Shown: piece after piece, positions 10,138 through 21,250 of the stretch
How positions within the stretch are numbered: the first letter of the stretch is position 1
Layout: every line of letters starts with the position of its first letter
Origin: Furcasterigmium furcatum
Lineage: Eukaryota; Ascomycota; Sordariomycetes; Glomerellales; Plectosphaerellaceae
Direction: 5' to 3'
Length of the DNA stretch: 64,000 nucleotides
Assembly (NCBI GenBank): GCA_001599815.1
Contig: BCIA01000002.1
Span: 6,297,626 to 6,361,625, forward strand
Notes under the pieces: generated by a model
Seen by the model: the letters and a program-made list of their open reading frames with translations, nothing else
Database searches by the model: none
What the model was told of the DNA's origin: nothing
Translations under genes and position numbers: made by a program

Positions 10138-12227
10138 CTAATACTCGAACCGCCATCGGGGGTCGGAGTCGCCAGGCCAGTCGGTGAGGTCCCCGATGGC
10201 CTTAACCTCCTTGGCCAGGGCCTCGCGCTTCTTGTTCTCCCGCCTCAGGATGTACCACAGCGTGGCGCACACGGCCGTGTTCAAGACCAGATATCCAAGC
10301 GCGAAGGAGTGGCCGACGATGTACCGCGGGCCGTCGTTCGCGCGGTACAGCTGCGTGCCGAGGACCGCGCCTAGGTTGCCGATGGTGATCTGCATGGCGT
10401 TGGCGATCGCCCGCTTCGTCTGGCCTGAGACGTTGATCGCCGGCCAGGAGAGGACGAGGGCCGTGGCTGGGTAAATGCCCCCGGCGGCGAAGAAGGTCCC
10501 CGCGTACGAGACCCCGGGGCGGCTGACGGGGTCGGTGTTCGTGAGGAGGATGATGTAGCCGATCATGGCGAACACGGCGCTCCCGGCGATGAAGACGGCT
10601 CGCTTGCCCGTTCTTTCGGATAGGATGGCTATCGTGAGGGTTGTGATGAAGGAGAAGGTGTATGGGGGGACTGTGAGTAGCTGGGCCTGCCAGGCCGAGT
10701 AGCCCATGTCGCGGATGATGGTGGGCTGGTCATGCCGTCAGTTTGGTATCTTCAGGAGATTGAATCCTGCTGGGAGAGACTTACGAAGAAAAGTGACAGT
10801 GTATACAGGGGAAGCGACATGGAGTGGAATCCGAGTCCGTACAGCCAGCACTTGGGGTCCTTGATCGCCTCGATCACCGCGCCCCAGGTGAACTTCTCGT
10901 CGTGAGTGGCGTCGCTGTCAGCGGCCAGACGAGCCCTGATGAACTTTCGCTCGTTATCATTGAGGAACTTCGCGGTGTTCGGGTAGTTCGCGATGAAGAA
11001 ATACGCAAGCGCTCCGATCACTACGGTCGCGATTCCTTCCTGCGGGACGGTCAGTGACATGGTCGATGCCGAGGCCGGGTTCAGGGGTTCAGGGGTAACC
11101 CACGAGAATGAAGATCCACCGCCAACTATTCTCCCACACAATGCCCTTCATTCGGCCGATTCCCTGAAAGTGTCAGAGTGATGATCTCGGAAGGGTTTTC
11201 ACGGATGGACTTACGTATGCTAGGACACCTCCAAACGCTCCCGCCAGTGAGGCTGCACTGAAGAATAACGAGATACGATACTGCCGCTCCCTTCTGCGAT
11301 ACTATCAATCCCCGGAGTTAGTGATTTCCTCGTGTATAAGTATTAGAGTAACTCATCGTGTCTGAGGAGCGGGGGCTGATTCCCTAAACAACGAGAATAG
11401 GGGCAATGAACTCGGGGATAACATACCCACATTGAGAAGTAAAAGACAACACCCGGGAAGAGACCGCTCTCTGTCATGCCGAGGAAGAAACGCGTAACAA
11501 AGAATCCCGCCATGTTCTCTATGATACCCATTAAGGTTGCCACGATGCCCCAGGCGATGGTGAGGGTTGGGAGCCAGAACCGGGGCGTGGTCCGCTTCAA
11601 GATGATGTTGCACGGAATCTGCACGGCACATGCAGTCAGCATCTCATCGGTGATATTTGCCGTTGGGCCAGCATCGAAACTCACTTCGAAGATGACATAA
11701 CCGATAAAGTATAGTGTGAGACCGGTGAGGTACTGGTTTCCGGCTACGTTTGGTCAGCTTCGTGATCATGGTCTTGAACAAGGTGGCACTTACTGATGCC
11801 GATGTCATCAGTCAAGCCCTCGATACGCGCGTTGCCGACTGGAAAGGAGTTAGTTAGTAACACATCCATATTGCGTGGAGAGACCAGACTGCATACCATT
11901 GGATCGATCGAGGAACGACAACAAGTACAAAATACCCACGGCCGGCAGCAGCTTGCCGTCAATCTTGCGCAGCAGCGATGACTCCTTCACCCCATGGTGA
12001 AGTTCGAGATCTCGCACGGCGTCGGATGGCTTCTCGGTGGGCGTCTCAGCCCCGCCGGGAGTGCTGCTCTCCGTGTTCGAGGAGAGCGGCTCTGGTCCAT
12101 CTTGCTGCGCCGCTGCAGTCTTGTCGTCACCGGGGAAAGGCCCCTTTTGGGTCTCGGGCTCGGCCATCGTGGATGTCGGCGCAGACGGCACGGGGAACAA
12201 TCGACGAGAGCTGTCAGAAATCCCCAC
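10138..12227 (-). CDS. MFS permease, anion:cation symporter (DAL5-like)
   Basis: Eight exons, in transcription order: 12227-11897, 11838-11794, 11743-11685, 11618-11427, 11301-11215, 11163-11104, 11039-10785, 10725-10138; 538 residues from the first ATG (or 518 from the ATG at 12167). Family blocks join perfectly across splices: FLDRSN|VGNARIEGLTDDIGI, YFIGYVIFE|IPCNIILKRT, VVFYFSMW|YRRREQQYRI, WRWIFIL|EGIATVVIGA. This is the ACS branch of the major facilitator superfamily (allantoate, nicotinate, vitamin and organic-anion permeases), with 12 expected membrane spans. The hydrophilic N-terminal 75 residues are Glu/Ser/Thr-rich. The substrate is not deducible. Intron 4 is 125 nt, about twice the length of most others, and resembles an intron near 43.2 kb. 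Confidence 0.92.
11302..11426 (-). repeat. 125-nt intron related to the intron at 43173-43296, with inverted ends
   Basis: Intron 4 of the permease gene. Read 5'-3' on the minus strand it starts GTATGTTATCCCCGAGTT and ends AACTCCGGGGATTGATAG, so ATCCCCGAGTT near the 5' end and AACTCCGGGGAT near the 3' end are inverted repeats. It aligns along its whole length with the 124-nt intron at 43173-43296 of an unrelated gene; the best block is the shared CCGAGTTCATTGCCCC. Placement is fixed by the join SMW|YRRREQQ. Confidence 0.75.
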
Positions 12228-12964
12228 GCCAACTCGATTAGCAGTAGATCTGGCGTGTCTAACACGGCCTCGGACAGAATGGGTTTAGTCGGACTGGAAC
12301 TGCAGAATACTCCGGGACAAGGAAGCCAAGGCAGAGGTCAAGAAGTGTGGCTTGCTTGTCCCGCCGCGGCAGCCCCAGCATGACCGCTTGCCGTTTTATA
12401 GAAGCAGCCGGAGAAGCTGTCGGAGTTCCAAACCTGACATTTCTCCTCCTAGACCGGGGCTTGGACAGGGGAGTGCATTCTCGCGACCCAATGCCCGGGG
12501 CTCGTCGCCATGACACCATAGTCAGCGACATCATCACTGATGGAATTGATGAGGATAAGACTAGCGAACTGCCGTTCGGCGACTAGCGGCAGTTGCGAGT
12601 GCCGCGGGGGTGGCTTTGAAAGGTGAAGCTATACCGGCGATCCATTGGACGGCGCGGATCACGACATCGGGACGTGGGGATGGCGACATCTGGCGGCGCG
12701 ATAACGGCCGGGGGTGGCTTTCGGGCCCGGCTTTGGGGGTTTCTTGGTCCGGCTCGGCACAGCATCTCGGATGTCATCATTGCAATATCTCTCTGGAATG
12801 TGACGTTGCAGGCCCTGGCATTGCGATATGCGGCACGAGGAGTCACTTCTCGATAAAGGTGCCTTATAGAAATCATGAATTGATCATAAGTCTGCCAGCG
12901 CTGGACCCTATCTATTTACTGATACATGGAAAATTTACACAAGCTGGCTCTTGAGACCGCAGCC
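12228..12964. other. Intergenic region upstream of the permease gene
   Basis: Permease promoter and 3' region of the next minus-strand gene. The short open frames here look like chance frames of GC-rich DNA, and I see no family features. Confidence 0.5.
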
Positions 12965-13391
12965 CTACTGCTTGTTGCCGCCTCCGCCGCTGCCGCTGCC
13001 GTGGAGCTCCTGCGTTGTCTGGCCGGAGCCGGGGTGGCCGAGACCCGTGTGGACGTCGGCGCTTGTGGCGCCGATGAGGGTGTCTGATGCCGCGGTGCGG
13101 GTGCTTGCGTTCTCATTCAGGGCCTGCCCGGGGATCTCAGACTGGACGTTGGGGCGGTAGGTGTTCTCCTTGGGAGCGGTGCCGGGAGGGTATGTCTCGG
13201 CATTGAATTCGGGCTTGGCATCGTTGCCGACCTTGACACCGGGCGCATGCTATGGTTGCTGGTTAGTACCCGGACAATGAAGGTGGGATGTCAGGAGGAC
13301 TTACGCCCTTGGTGGTGAGAGGTTCCGAGGGGGGAACACGGCTGTGGAACTCGCCTCCTTGCTGGGCAACGGACTCGGGGTTGACAGACAT
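12965..13391 (-). CDS. Small hydrophilic, probably disordered protein
   Basis: Two exons (13391-13305, 13249-12965) give 123 residues. The 55-nt intron has a GTAAGT donor, a TACTAACC branch site and a CATAG acceptor. The start MSVNPESVAQQGGEFHSRVP lies just inside exon 1. The product lacks Cys and Trp, is rich in Gly, Pro, Ser, Thr, Asn and Gln, and ends in a Gly run (GSGSGGGGNKQ). It has no signal peptide or membrane span. Short proteins of this make-up are common and conserved in Sordariomycetes and often stress- or conidiation-linked; I know no defined function. A TATA-like box and an AGGGG element lie upstream. Confidence 0.78.
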
Positions 13392-14518
13392 GGTGGTGGT
13401 GATGTGAGTTGATGTAAGAATTGCTGGTGAGTGTGAAATATGTTCGATGTGTGTTGCGATGATGCGAATCAATCAGACCCCTTGGACCCGAGCACTCGCC
13501 CGTCTCTTATATGGTGATTGAAAACATCGGAGAAGAACGATCCAGATGATGTCACGTATCTGAAAAGTGATGCATTACATCACTAAGAGGCGAGATGGAG
13601 TGTTCTTGAGGGTTCCAATGATATGAGAAGAGCCACTTTTGTGATGAAAGCGAACTCCAGCGATGAAGTCAGTCGAATGGCCACCCACCACCTTGCAAGG
13701 CTTGATCCGCCTGATTCGAGTATTGTCTGTTTGTCGGGGCAGCCAAAGGCTGATGGCTGCTGGAAAGCTGGGTCAGATACGGCGGAGACATATCATCACT
13801 CGATGGCGACTCCCCAGTTGGCGTGGAGAAGCCCGGACAACCTGCTCCGAAAGCCGTTGTTCTCGCAGCCGTTGTTCTCGGTCAGCCTCGGCGATCTTAA
13901 AGCCATTTCATTGACTTGCATGATCAGATTTTCGGAAGAAGTACTGGAATGATATGCAGTATTCACGGCTTGTCATGCAGTTTCAACAGCCCGTCATGAG
14001 GCGCTGCTCAGCGACCCCTCTGGCTCAGGTCACAGGCCCGTGGCGGACCGGCTTCATTGGCGTCGGAACGGAGACGCGGAGAGAGCCCTTCTGTGTGTGT
14101 GTCGCGGGTGTGTCTTCAAGTTGAAGGTCGGTTTCTCAAGCAGAGACTTGAGGGGAGATCGCGTTTCTTGTGGAGGTTTCTGGTAAGGATGGCACGAGGG
14201 TCGCAGTGTCGAGTTGAATGTTCTGCTTTCGCAGTGGGCTCAGCCCCTAACGCACGTGCTCTCGCGTCCAAGTCGCGGGGACGGCAGCTAACGCAAACGC
14301 TAATTTAGCGCTTGGCAGGCCCGGTCGCCACTCACGGAACGGACCCGGACAGACGTAATCGATGAAACTCTCTCCTGATCCATCTCACGCCATCACGATT
14401 CCAACCATCTGCATCTCATGCAGGCGGCTATGAAGTAGCAGGACAGCGATCTCATCGACACTCGCATCGCTTCTATCGACCGTCAGCCTGAGGCGGCGCG
14501 CCGGCGACTTCAGTCAAC
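13392..14518. other. Divergent promoter region
   Basis: It separates the small hydrophilic protein gene (-) from the SWIM/RING gene (+). No supported coding sequence; two short plus frames near 13.6-13.95 kb have no family features. Confidence 0.45.
13478..13513 (-). promoter_or_regulatory. TATA-like box and STRE-like element
   Basis: On the minus strand CATATAAGAGA (13513-13503) lies about 115 bases upstream of the start codon at 13391, and an AGGGG (13482-13478) stress-response-like element lies just downstream of it. CRE-like half sites (TGATGTCACG near 13548, TTACATCAC near 13573) are further upstream. Motif matches only; single short sites occur by chance. Confidence 0.3.
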
Positions 14519-15629
14519 ATGTACACTCCTCGTCGCAGCCACTGGGACATCGGGCACAACCCATTGACACCACCAACGGCACCTCGCACCGCCAAGGAGG
14601 AGCAGCTGTCAAGGCAATCAGGCTCATCAACGACCGCGACGCCGGTCATCGACCTGACCGGCGACTCGCCACCGTCGCGCAAGCGGGCAGCTTCCACGCA
14701 ACTGACGCCGTCCTCACAAAATTCCAAGAAGCCAAAGGCCGATCCCACCACGACACCCAAGAAAACACCCAAGAAGGATGAAGAGAAGCGCCTCAGACGA
14801 TTCAGGCCCCAGCCCCCACAGGCCTTCTTCGAGATCTACCAGCGCGCCACAAGCCAGCGCTTCTTCGTCCTGGGCCGCACGAGGCTCGGCACCCCTGACT
14901 GCCCGGAGGAAGAGGTCGAGATGACCGGCTCCACGGGCAACATCTACACCGTCCGCATCGGCCCGCGGCCGACCTGCACGTGCCCTCACTTCTCAAAGGG
15001 CGGCAACCAGTGCAAGCACTGGCTCTGGGTCATGTCGCGCGTCCTCCGCGCCGAGTTCAGGCACGTCTACCAGCTCGCCCTCCTCAGCGCCGAGCTGCGG
15101 GAGATCTTCGCCGCGGCCCCGCCCATCGAGACGCGGGACCCCTCGTCCGGGGCCGCCGCCGAGCGCGACAAGAACCGCAAGCCCGTCGACGGGGACTGCC
15201 CCATCTGCTTCAGCGAGCTCGAGCCCGGAAAGGAGCAGATCGTGTGGTGCAAGGCCGCGTGCGGGCAGAACATCCACAAGGTCTGCTTCGAGACGTGGGC
15301 CAAGACGAAGCGGCAGTCGGGCGGCGGCCGCGGCGAGGTCACATGCCCCATGTGCCGGAGCGTCTGGGAGGGCGACAAGGACGTGATGGGTCGCGTCAGC
15401 AAGAGCAAGGGGGTAAGCTCCGAGGGGTATGTGAATGTCGCGGACCAGCTGGGCATATCCCAGGACCGAGGTATGTTGGCTGCATTAAGCCCGCGGATGC
15501 CGTGGCTTCGACTGACTGGCGATAGACGAGAGCACGTATTACGCGGGGCCGAGAAGGAGCGGCAACTCCAACTGGGGCTCCCGTCGTCCTGTTGGGCGTT
15601 TCTATGGGCGTTATTCCGGGCGTTACTGA
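14519..15629 (+). CDS. SWIM and RING zinc-finger protein (probable E3 ubiquitin ligase)
   Basis: Two exons (14519-15470, 15526-15629), 351 residues. Residues 1-100 are disordered and Lys/Pro/Thr-rich, with a basic stretch that could be a nuclear signal. A SWIM finger follows at about 152-167 (CTCPHFSKGGNQCKH, pattern C-x-C-x9-C-x-H). A RING-type finger lies at about 227-280 (CPICFSEL, WCKAACGQNIHKVC, CPMC). The 55-nt intron (GTATGT, branch CTGAC, GATAG) moves translation into a short Arg/Gly/Tyr tail (RPVGRFYGRYSGRY); without splicing a 59-residue longer, unlikely tail is read. SWIM plus RING is the ZSWIM2/MEX-like arrangement of ubiquitin ligases; the substrate is unknown. Confidence 0.87.
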
Positions 15630-15973
15630 GAAGAGGGGGATGTCAATCGGTGTGTGCGGCTAATGATGATGACGATCAGAGTTGGGGTGGTGTTTGGAGT
15701 TTCAACGGTGGCCAGCAAGAGCTTACCTTTGTAGAAAAGCAGGTTGAGTAGGGGAAATCAAGCCAAGTATGGCCAGTCCATGGCTGATTTCCATCAGAGC
15801 GTTTCTCATCCCAGACCCCTCACGAAAGCTGGCAAAGACTAGGGGTATTTATTTCGCTAGCTCAAAAACCTGGTGACATATTCCCATGCCTCTATATATC
15901 CTGAAGGACAGTGAACGCCATGGCCCTTTTTCCACTCCTCAGACCACACGCAGTCCGCGCGTCGTGGCCCTCG
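15630..15973. other. Convergent 3' intergenic region
   Basis: 3' ends of the SWIM/RING gene and the 7TM gene. No gene seen. Confidence 0.45.
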
Positions 15974-17279
15974 CTATATCCTCCCCTCCTCACGAACGTC
16001 CCTCGCATGTGCCTTGCGACTGCCCCCGGGCGACTGCATCTCGTACGCCTCCTGCATGGTGTCCCTGCTCTCCGCGTCGTACTCGACCCTGACCTCCATC
16101 GTCCTCTCGATGCCGCCGTCCCGCACCTTGGGGTGGCCGAGGATGCTCTTGTCGCTGTTCGCGTCGGTCTCCCCCAGCTCGGTCGTGTCGTTGGCCGTGC
16201 GCTGGGGGTTGCTCTGGTTGTTCGAGTACACGTGGAACTTGCTGTTCGTCGAGCGGAGGTAGCCCGCGTTGGCGGGGCTGTTGTACTTGCCGGTGGACTT
16301 GCCGCGGACGTCGCGGAAGAGGCCGCGCAGACTGGGGATGGAGGCGGCGATGATCGTGGCGCAGGGCTCGGCCATGAGGAAGATCCAGAACACGACGATG
16401 TCGTAGGCAACTGCGGGATGGGAGGTCAGAAGGTGGCCGGAAAGGGGCCGCAGGCACTGCGGGGGAACTTACACGAGGGCTTGGTGTAGTCGATGGTGAT
16501 GATGCTCTGGACGCCCTTCATGAGACCCGCAATGGCGGCACTGTAATACCTTGTTAGCTGGTGCTTCCTCCGATAGACTGACATGCCGGAATACTCACAT
16601 CACACCAACGCTCATTGTGATGGCGATGCTGATCTTCTCCGACTTCTTCATGTTCAGGTTGAGAATCACCTTCCATGGCAGCAGCGCGAAGATGAGGTCG
16701 GTCAAGGCAGAGTACACTATTGGACGAGTTAGGCAGCAAACCAGCGACAGGGAGAGGGGCAGACATACTAGCAGCCGTGATATTCATGATGATGGCGTTC
16801 GTGGGCTCCCAGCAGACGCCCGGGATGTGATGGTAGGGAAGAGGATGGCCACACGGGCCCAGCCACAGGACGAAAGCGTGCGTCGCGAAGAGCAGGTTGA
16901 CCGTGACGATGACGAACCAGATGACATACTTCTCGAACTTGGTCGAGAACCGGAGAAGCGTCAGCCCGAAGGACGTCTTTCCCAGGGCGAGGGAGACGAT
17001 CTGGTGACACTGCGCGACCCGCCAGTTCAGGACCACGTCGACCGAGTTGGGGTTGTAGTCGAGGTACCCGATGCTCATGGCCTTGGTTAGGAAGGACGCG
17101 GCGATGATCAGGAGGGCCGCGCTAATCGCGAGGATGTAGTCGTCCCACCAGAGTTTCTTGCTCCGCACGGCGCGGCAGTACAGTCGCAGGGCGACGAAGG
17201 CGAGGGCGAGGACCAGCATCGTCCATACTGTGCCGTTGACGACCCTGGGGGCCTCCCCGGGGCCAAAGGATTTGGTCAT
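15974..17279 (-). CDS. PTH11-type seven-transmembrane protein (fungal rhodopsin domain)
   Basis: Four exons (17279-16769, 16716-16599, 16540-16473, 16410-15974) give 377 residues; introns of 52, 58 and 62 nt all keep frame. Seven hydrophobic segments fill about residues 15-270. The sequence KLWWDDYILAIS after the first span is the family's W-x-x-DD-Y motif, and the run after the fifth span (LPWKVILNLNMKKSEKISIA) is also characteristic. There is no N-terminal CFEM domain or signal peptide. The cytosolic tail of about 100 residues is hydrophilic with many Ser/Thr/Asn. PTH11-like proteins are candidate G-protein-coupled receptors for surface or nutrient cues; the ligand is unknown. Confidence 0.88.
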
Positions 17280-19436
17280 GTTGGCGGCTTGAAGCCGGGA
17301 AGTGTCGACAAGAGGTTAGACGGGGCGGAGGGACGAGTTTGGCGGCGGCGACGACGACAGGAGAACAGAATGGGTCGAATTAAGAATTGGAACAACTTGT
17401 TAATTATGTCTGAGCATGAACGCCCAACATCCTGTGCCGCCTCCTTGCGATGGGAGCAGGGATGGAGGGCTAGGCCGGCCGTGAGAAAAGACTCTCCTTG
17501 TTTTCTGTCTCCGGCCCCTGGTGAGAATGTCGCAAGAGTTTGTTGGCCACAGGCATGCACATACTTCCTTGCTTACAAGTACGATGCTGGAACCCCCTCC
17601 CGGGTCGGTCCCGGCGGTTCCTGTCCCAGAAACAGAAATCTTCCGAGAGTGCACACTGCAGTGGCTGCAACCCCCAGGCCCCGAAATACCGTCGTGGCGT
17701 CCAGGCCGTCCCAACCCTTGCCAGATGTCGGCTCGCCAATGGACGACCAGCTCTGCCCTTGGAGCCAAGATGCTCACTGCCCAGAATTCTGCACGCTTCA
17801 TTTCCAAAGTCCTTTTGTGTACCGTGCCGCACGTTGGTGCTACGGGTGCTTCGAGCCGTATTCCGGTGTTGGACGTATAAGCAAATATGTACGGTACAGA
17901 GAAAATGAGCCATCCTGCAGAAGAGTGAAATCGCTGTTCGCGTGGTGGAATAAAGATCTATAATACCTAGGTCCTATGGCAGTGTTCAGGTACGAGTGAA
18001 TCACGGCATTGCTTCTGCTGACCCGGGTTGTCGGGACATCCCTCGGGGGCGTTCTCACATGAGTGAGTTGGCGAGCAGCCCTGGGTGAGATTCCTGCGGG
18101 GTTTTCTGGCAATTGGATGCAGACACACACACACTCAGGGATCGGATGCGGTCGCTACCGGCAGAGGTAGGGATCTGTGATTGCGCATGCGCCACTGCGC
18201 CAGCGTTTGGAATATGGAAGGTGGGATGGATGGCCTTGGGGACTTCGGCTGAATTGTATGCGCGCGTGCGGCACAGCAGGGCTTGGGCTTATGTGTTAGG
18301 TAAAGGATTTTCCTGGGCTCTTCACATGCACATGACATGATAACAAGTGGAAGGACTCGGGAACCATCGTGAGATCTGCTCAAGGTGCCGCAGCACTGAC
18401 GGATATTGATCCAAGCTCACCAGAGATCAACATGGCTATCATTGATGTGACATTTCTCGCGTCTTGCCTGATCACCATCAGGATGGAGAATGGGCGGCCA
18501 CAGAGGGGGGCCTGATTTGTGCCGATCACGCCCTCTCCTCCTCCTGTTGGCGCTTGGGGCAGGGATTGTGAGGCCAAGAGACGTGAGGTTTCGGCCGGAC
18601 CCCTTTTGCCAATAGCCAGATGCAGCTGCTGGGGTGCGCTGACCACTCGGGGCCCTGCAAATCCGGACCCGACCCCAGGGGCCCGGGGTCTGGGGATGAA
18701 GAATGTCGATCAAGAACGCCAAGTGTCCTCGGCAATGGCTCGGCCTTGGGTTCCTGCAGATTGCGCTCGTCAGCAGGCAAAGATAAGCAGTGGCAAGCTC
18801 GCTTGGAACTTTCGGAGCCGGAGCCTGGGACGTCCTCCGAGGATCCTGGTTCAAAAGTCAGCGACCTGCAGCTCAAGGGGCATTGGTGCAATCTCCAGGT
18901 CGTTCTGCCCCTATTCTCACCCGACAGCTCGAAATGGTGCCAGATGCAGTTTGCGCTGAGGCACACAGTTGCGCAACGTTTGCCACCATTACATCCTGCC
19001 AATAATTCAGAGAGCAGTTTCGCGACTCAGGTCTGTCTTTGATATCAAGTAGATCTCATATGTCACATGCCCCGTACCAGCGGCTCGGGTCGGGACCGTC
19101 CAGGGAACCAGATCGATTCCCCCTCTTCCACCCCAGCACCGCCCATTTCCCTTTTCTTGGCCTCGCCTCATCATCCTCGCCCATCGCCCTGTTGCCCATC
19201 AATAGTGTACTGCTCGCTTACAGCCTTAACCCTGTCTGTCATGTGCCATCTCGCGTCTTACATACGAGCCACCTCGTTCTCGGCTTCTTGTCACAGCCCG
19301 GAACCAACATCAAGCCTTGTTAAAGCTCCGGGGAAAGATTTTCATCTAGGAGATTTCCTCCCCCCATCACAGTCAGTCATTCCTTTTCTGCTCCAACTGT
19401 GTGTGTGCCCTGCCACGTGGAAATCCTGCAGCGACC
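17280..19436. other. Divergent intergenic region, 2.2 kb
   Basis: It separates the PTH11-like gene (-) and the FAD oxidase gene (+). Several frames of 75-224 codons are open on both strands, overlap each other heavily, and lack family features or splice-consistent extensions. A C/T-rich stretch at 19100-19230 may be the core promoter of the oxidase gene. Nothing else is supported. Confidence 0.5.
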
Positions 19437-21086
19437 ATGGTTCGTCTCACCAGCCTTGCCGCCGCTGCGGCGTTCTTCGCGGACCTTTCCGTCTCTCAGT
19501 CGACCGGTTTCTCGGGCGTACGTCCCCCCCATTCTTGGCATCTCAACCTGAGACACACTCCCTCCCTCTCAGCTGCTGACTGAAGCGCCTCCAGTGCGAT
19601 GCCCTCCTAGAGGCCGGGCTCGGGGACAGCCTTCTGCTTCCTTCGGGGCCCGAGGGTGGCTATGACCTTGCCCTCGAGGGCTGGTGGTGCCGTGCCTCCC
19701 AGGACAAGCTGCCTTGGTGCATCCTGCAGCCCAAGAACACCGCTGAGGTTTCCAAGGCCATCAAGGCCCTGTCTTCTCTTGGCCAAGGCGGCCACTGGGA
19801 TGTCGCCGTCAAGGGCGGAGGTCACAGCCACTGGAGCAACAACAACGTCGCTCAGGGCGTTACCATTGATCTGGCCCTCCTCGACAAGACCACCGTCCGT
19901 AACGCGACCTGTCTCAACGACAAGTTCACCCATGTGAGTATGCATCGTTTGCCGTCTCGTGGCGTTCAACTAACCCCTCTTGTAGGTCGCCTCCATTGGC
20001 GCCGGCTCTCGATGGATCGACGCTGTTCGCGTCGTTGAGCCATACGGCCTGGCCGTCACCGGCGGTCGCGTCGGTACCGTTGGCGTCAGCGGCCTGACCC
20101 TCGGCGGCGGCGCCTCGTTCTACTCCGGTTACCGTGGCTTCAGCTGTGACGATATCATCAACTACGAGGTCGTCCTCGGCGACGGCACCGTCGTCAACGC
20201 CAACAAGCGCGAGAACCCCAAGCTGTGGAAGGCCCTGAAGGGCGGCGGCAACAACTTCGGCATCGTCACCCGCTTCGACATGGCCGCCTTCCCCGCCCCT
20301 AAGCTGTACGGCGGCATCCTGTATTCCGACTGGGAGCACAGGGAGGTCTACACCAAGGCCTTCGTCGACATGCTCCGGAGCGGGAACCGCGCCGACTCTC
20401 AGATCCTGATGTGGCAGCACGAGCCTGGATGGACCGAGCCCAGCGTTGGAAGCATCCCCGTCAACGTCGACGGCCACGCCAACAGCACCATCTTCACCGA
20501 GCTCTCCGAGGTTCCCACGCGCTCCAAGATGCTGGGCGAGTTCACCTACGGCCAGCTCATCGGGTCCGGCGCCGCCGCCAGCGGGACCAGGAACGTCTGG
20601 TACTCCATCTGCTTCCACGCCGTGAGCGAGATGCTCGACAAGGCAGAGGAGCTGCTCCTGGACCTGATCGCCGACCTCAACGCCCTCCCCTACGCCGACT
20701 CCTCCATGAAGACCATGTTCTCCTTCCAGCCCATGCCCCGCACCTGGGCCAACGTCAACCCGGGCGGCAACGTCCTCGGCGTCGACGAGTCCCTCAAGGA
20801 GGACTCGATCCTCTTCCTCGCCCAGACCGCCGTCGAGTCCGCCCCCGTCGAGGCGTACTTCCAGAGGAGGCTCGCCGCCGCCACCGCCGAGCTCGAGGCC
20901 TACGCCGAGTCGATCGGCGCGAACACCCCCTTCCGCTACCACAACTACGTCCACCCCTCGCAGAACCCGCTCAAGTCCTACGGAGAGAAGAACGTCGCCT
21001 TCATGAAGGAGGTTGCCGCCGAGTACGACCCCGCGGGCTTCTTCCAGACGCGGGTGACTGGAGGTTTCAAGCTCTCTGCCCTGTAG
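19437..21086 (+). CDS. Secreted FAD-linked oxidase (berberine-bridge-enzyme-like)
   Basis: Three exons (19437-19517, 19595-19933, 19986-21086), 506 residues. The signal peptide MVRLTSLAAAAAFFADLSVS is exon 1. The PP-loop FAD-binding domain follows (AVKGGGHSHWSNN at about residue 98, with the His that usually binds FAD; TVGVSGLTLGGGASFYSG; GGNNFGIVTRFD), then a BBE-type C-terminus with NYVHPSQNPLKSYG. Plant-type enzymes carry a second flavin link through Cys in a GxCPxVGxGG motif; here GGRVGTVGVSG has no Cys, so one covalent link is expected. Such fungal enzymes oxidise sugars or secondary metabolites. No biosynthetic cluster surrounds it, so an extracellular carbohydrate-oxidase role is as likely as any. 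Confidence 0.9.
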
Positions 21087-21250
21087 TGGATGCGGCAGCG
21101 CTCCTTTGTATACACTTCGATCCAGCAAGAGAAGATTCTGTACATAATACTCATAATGCATTCTAAAGACAGCGTGCTATACTGCCATCGTTGAAGAGAT
21201 GTGTGACGGGCATCCCGAAGCTGCCGCCTCCGAATCGCAATCGTACGCAA

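Noticed and set aside
17289..17963. 224-codon plus frame in the 2.2-kb intergenic region
   Set aside because: Arg/Ser/Pro-rich, overlaps other frames on both strands, no family features.
19926..21161. 411-codon frame on the minus strand
   Set aside because: Antisense to the last exon of the FAD oxidase, low-complexity Gly/Val/Glu; a GC-bias mirror frame.
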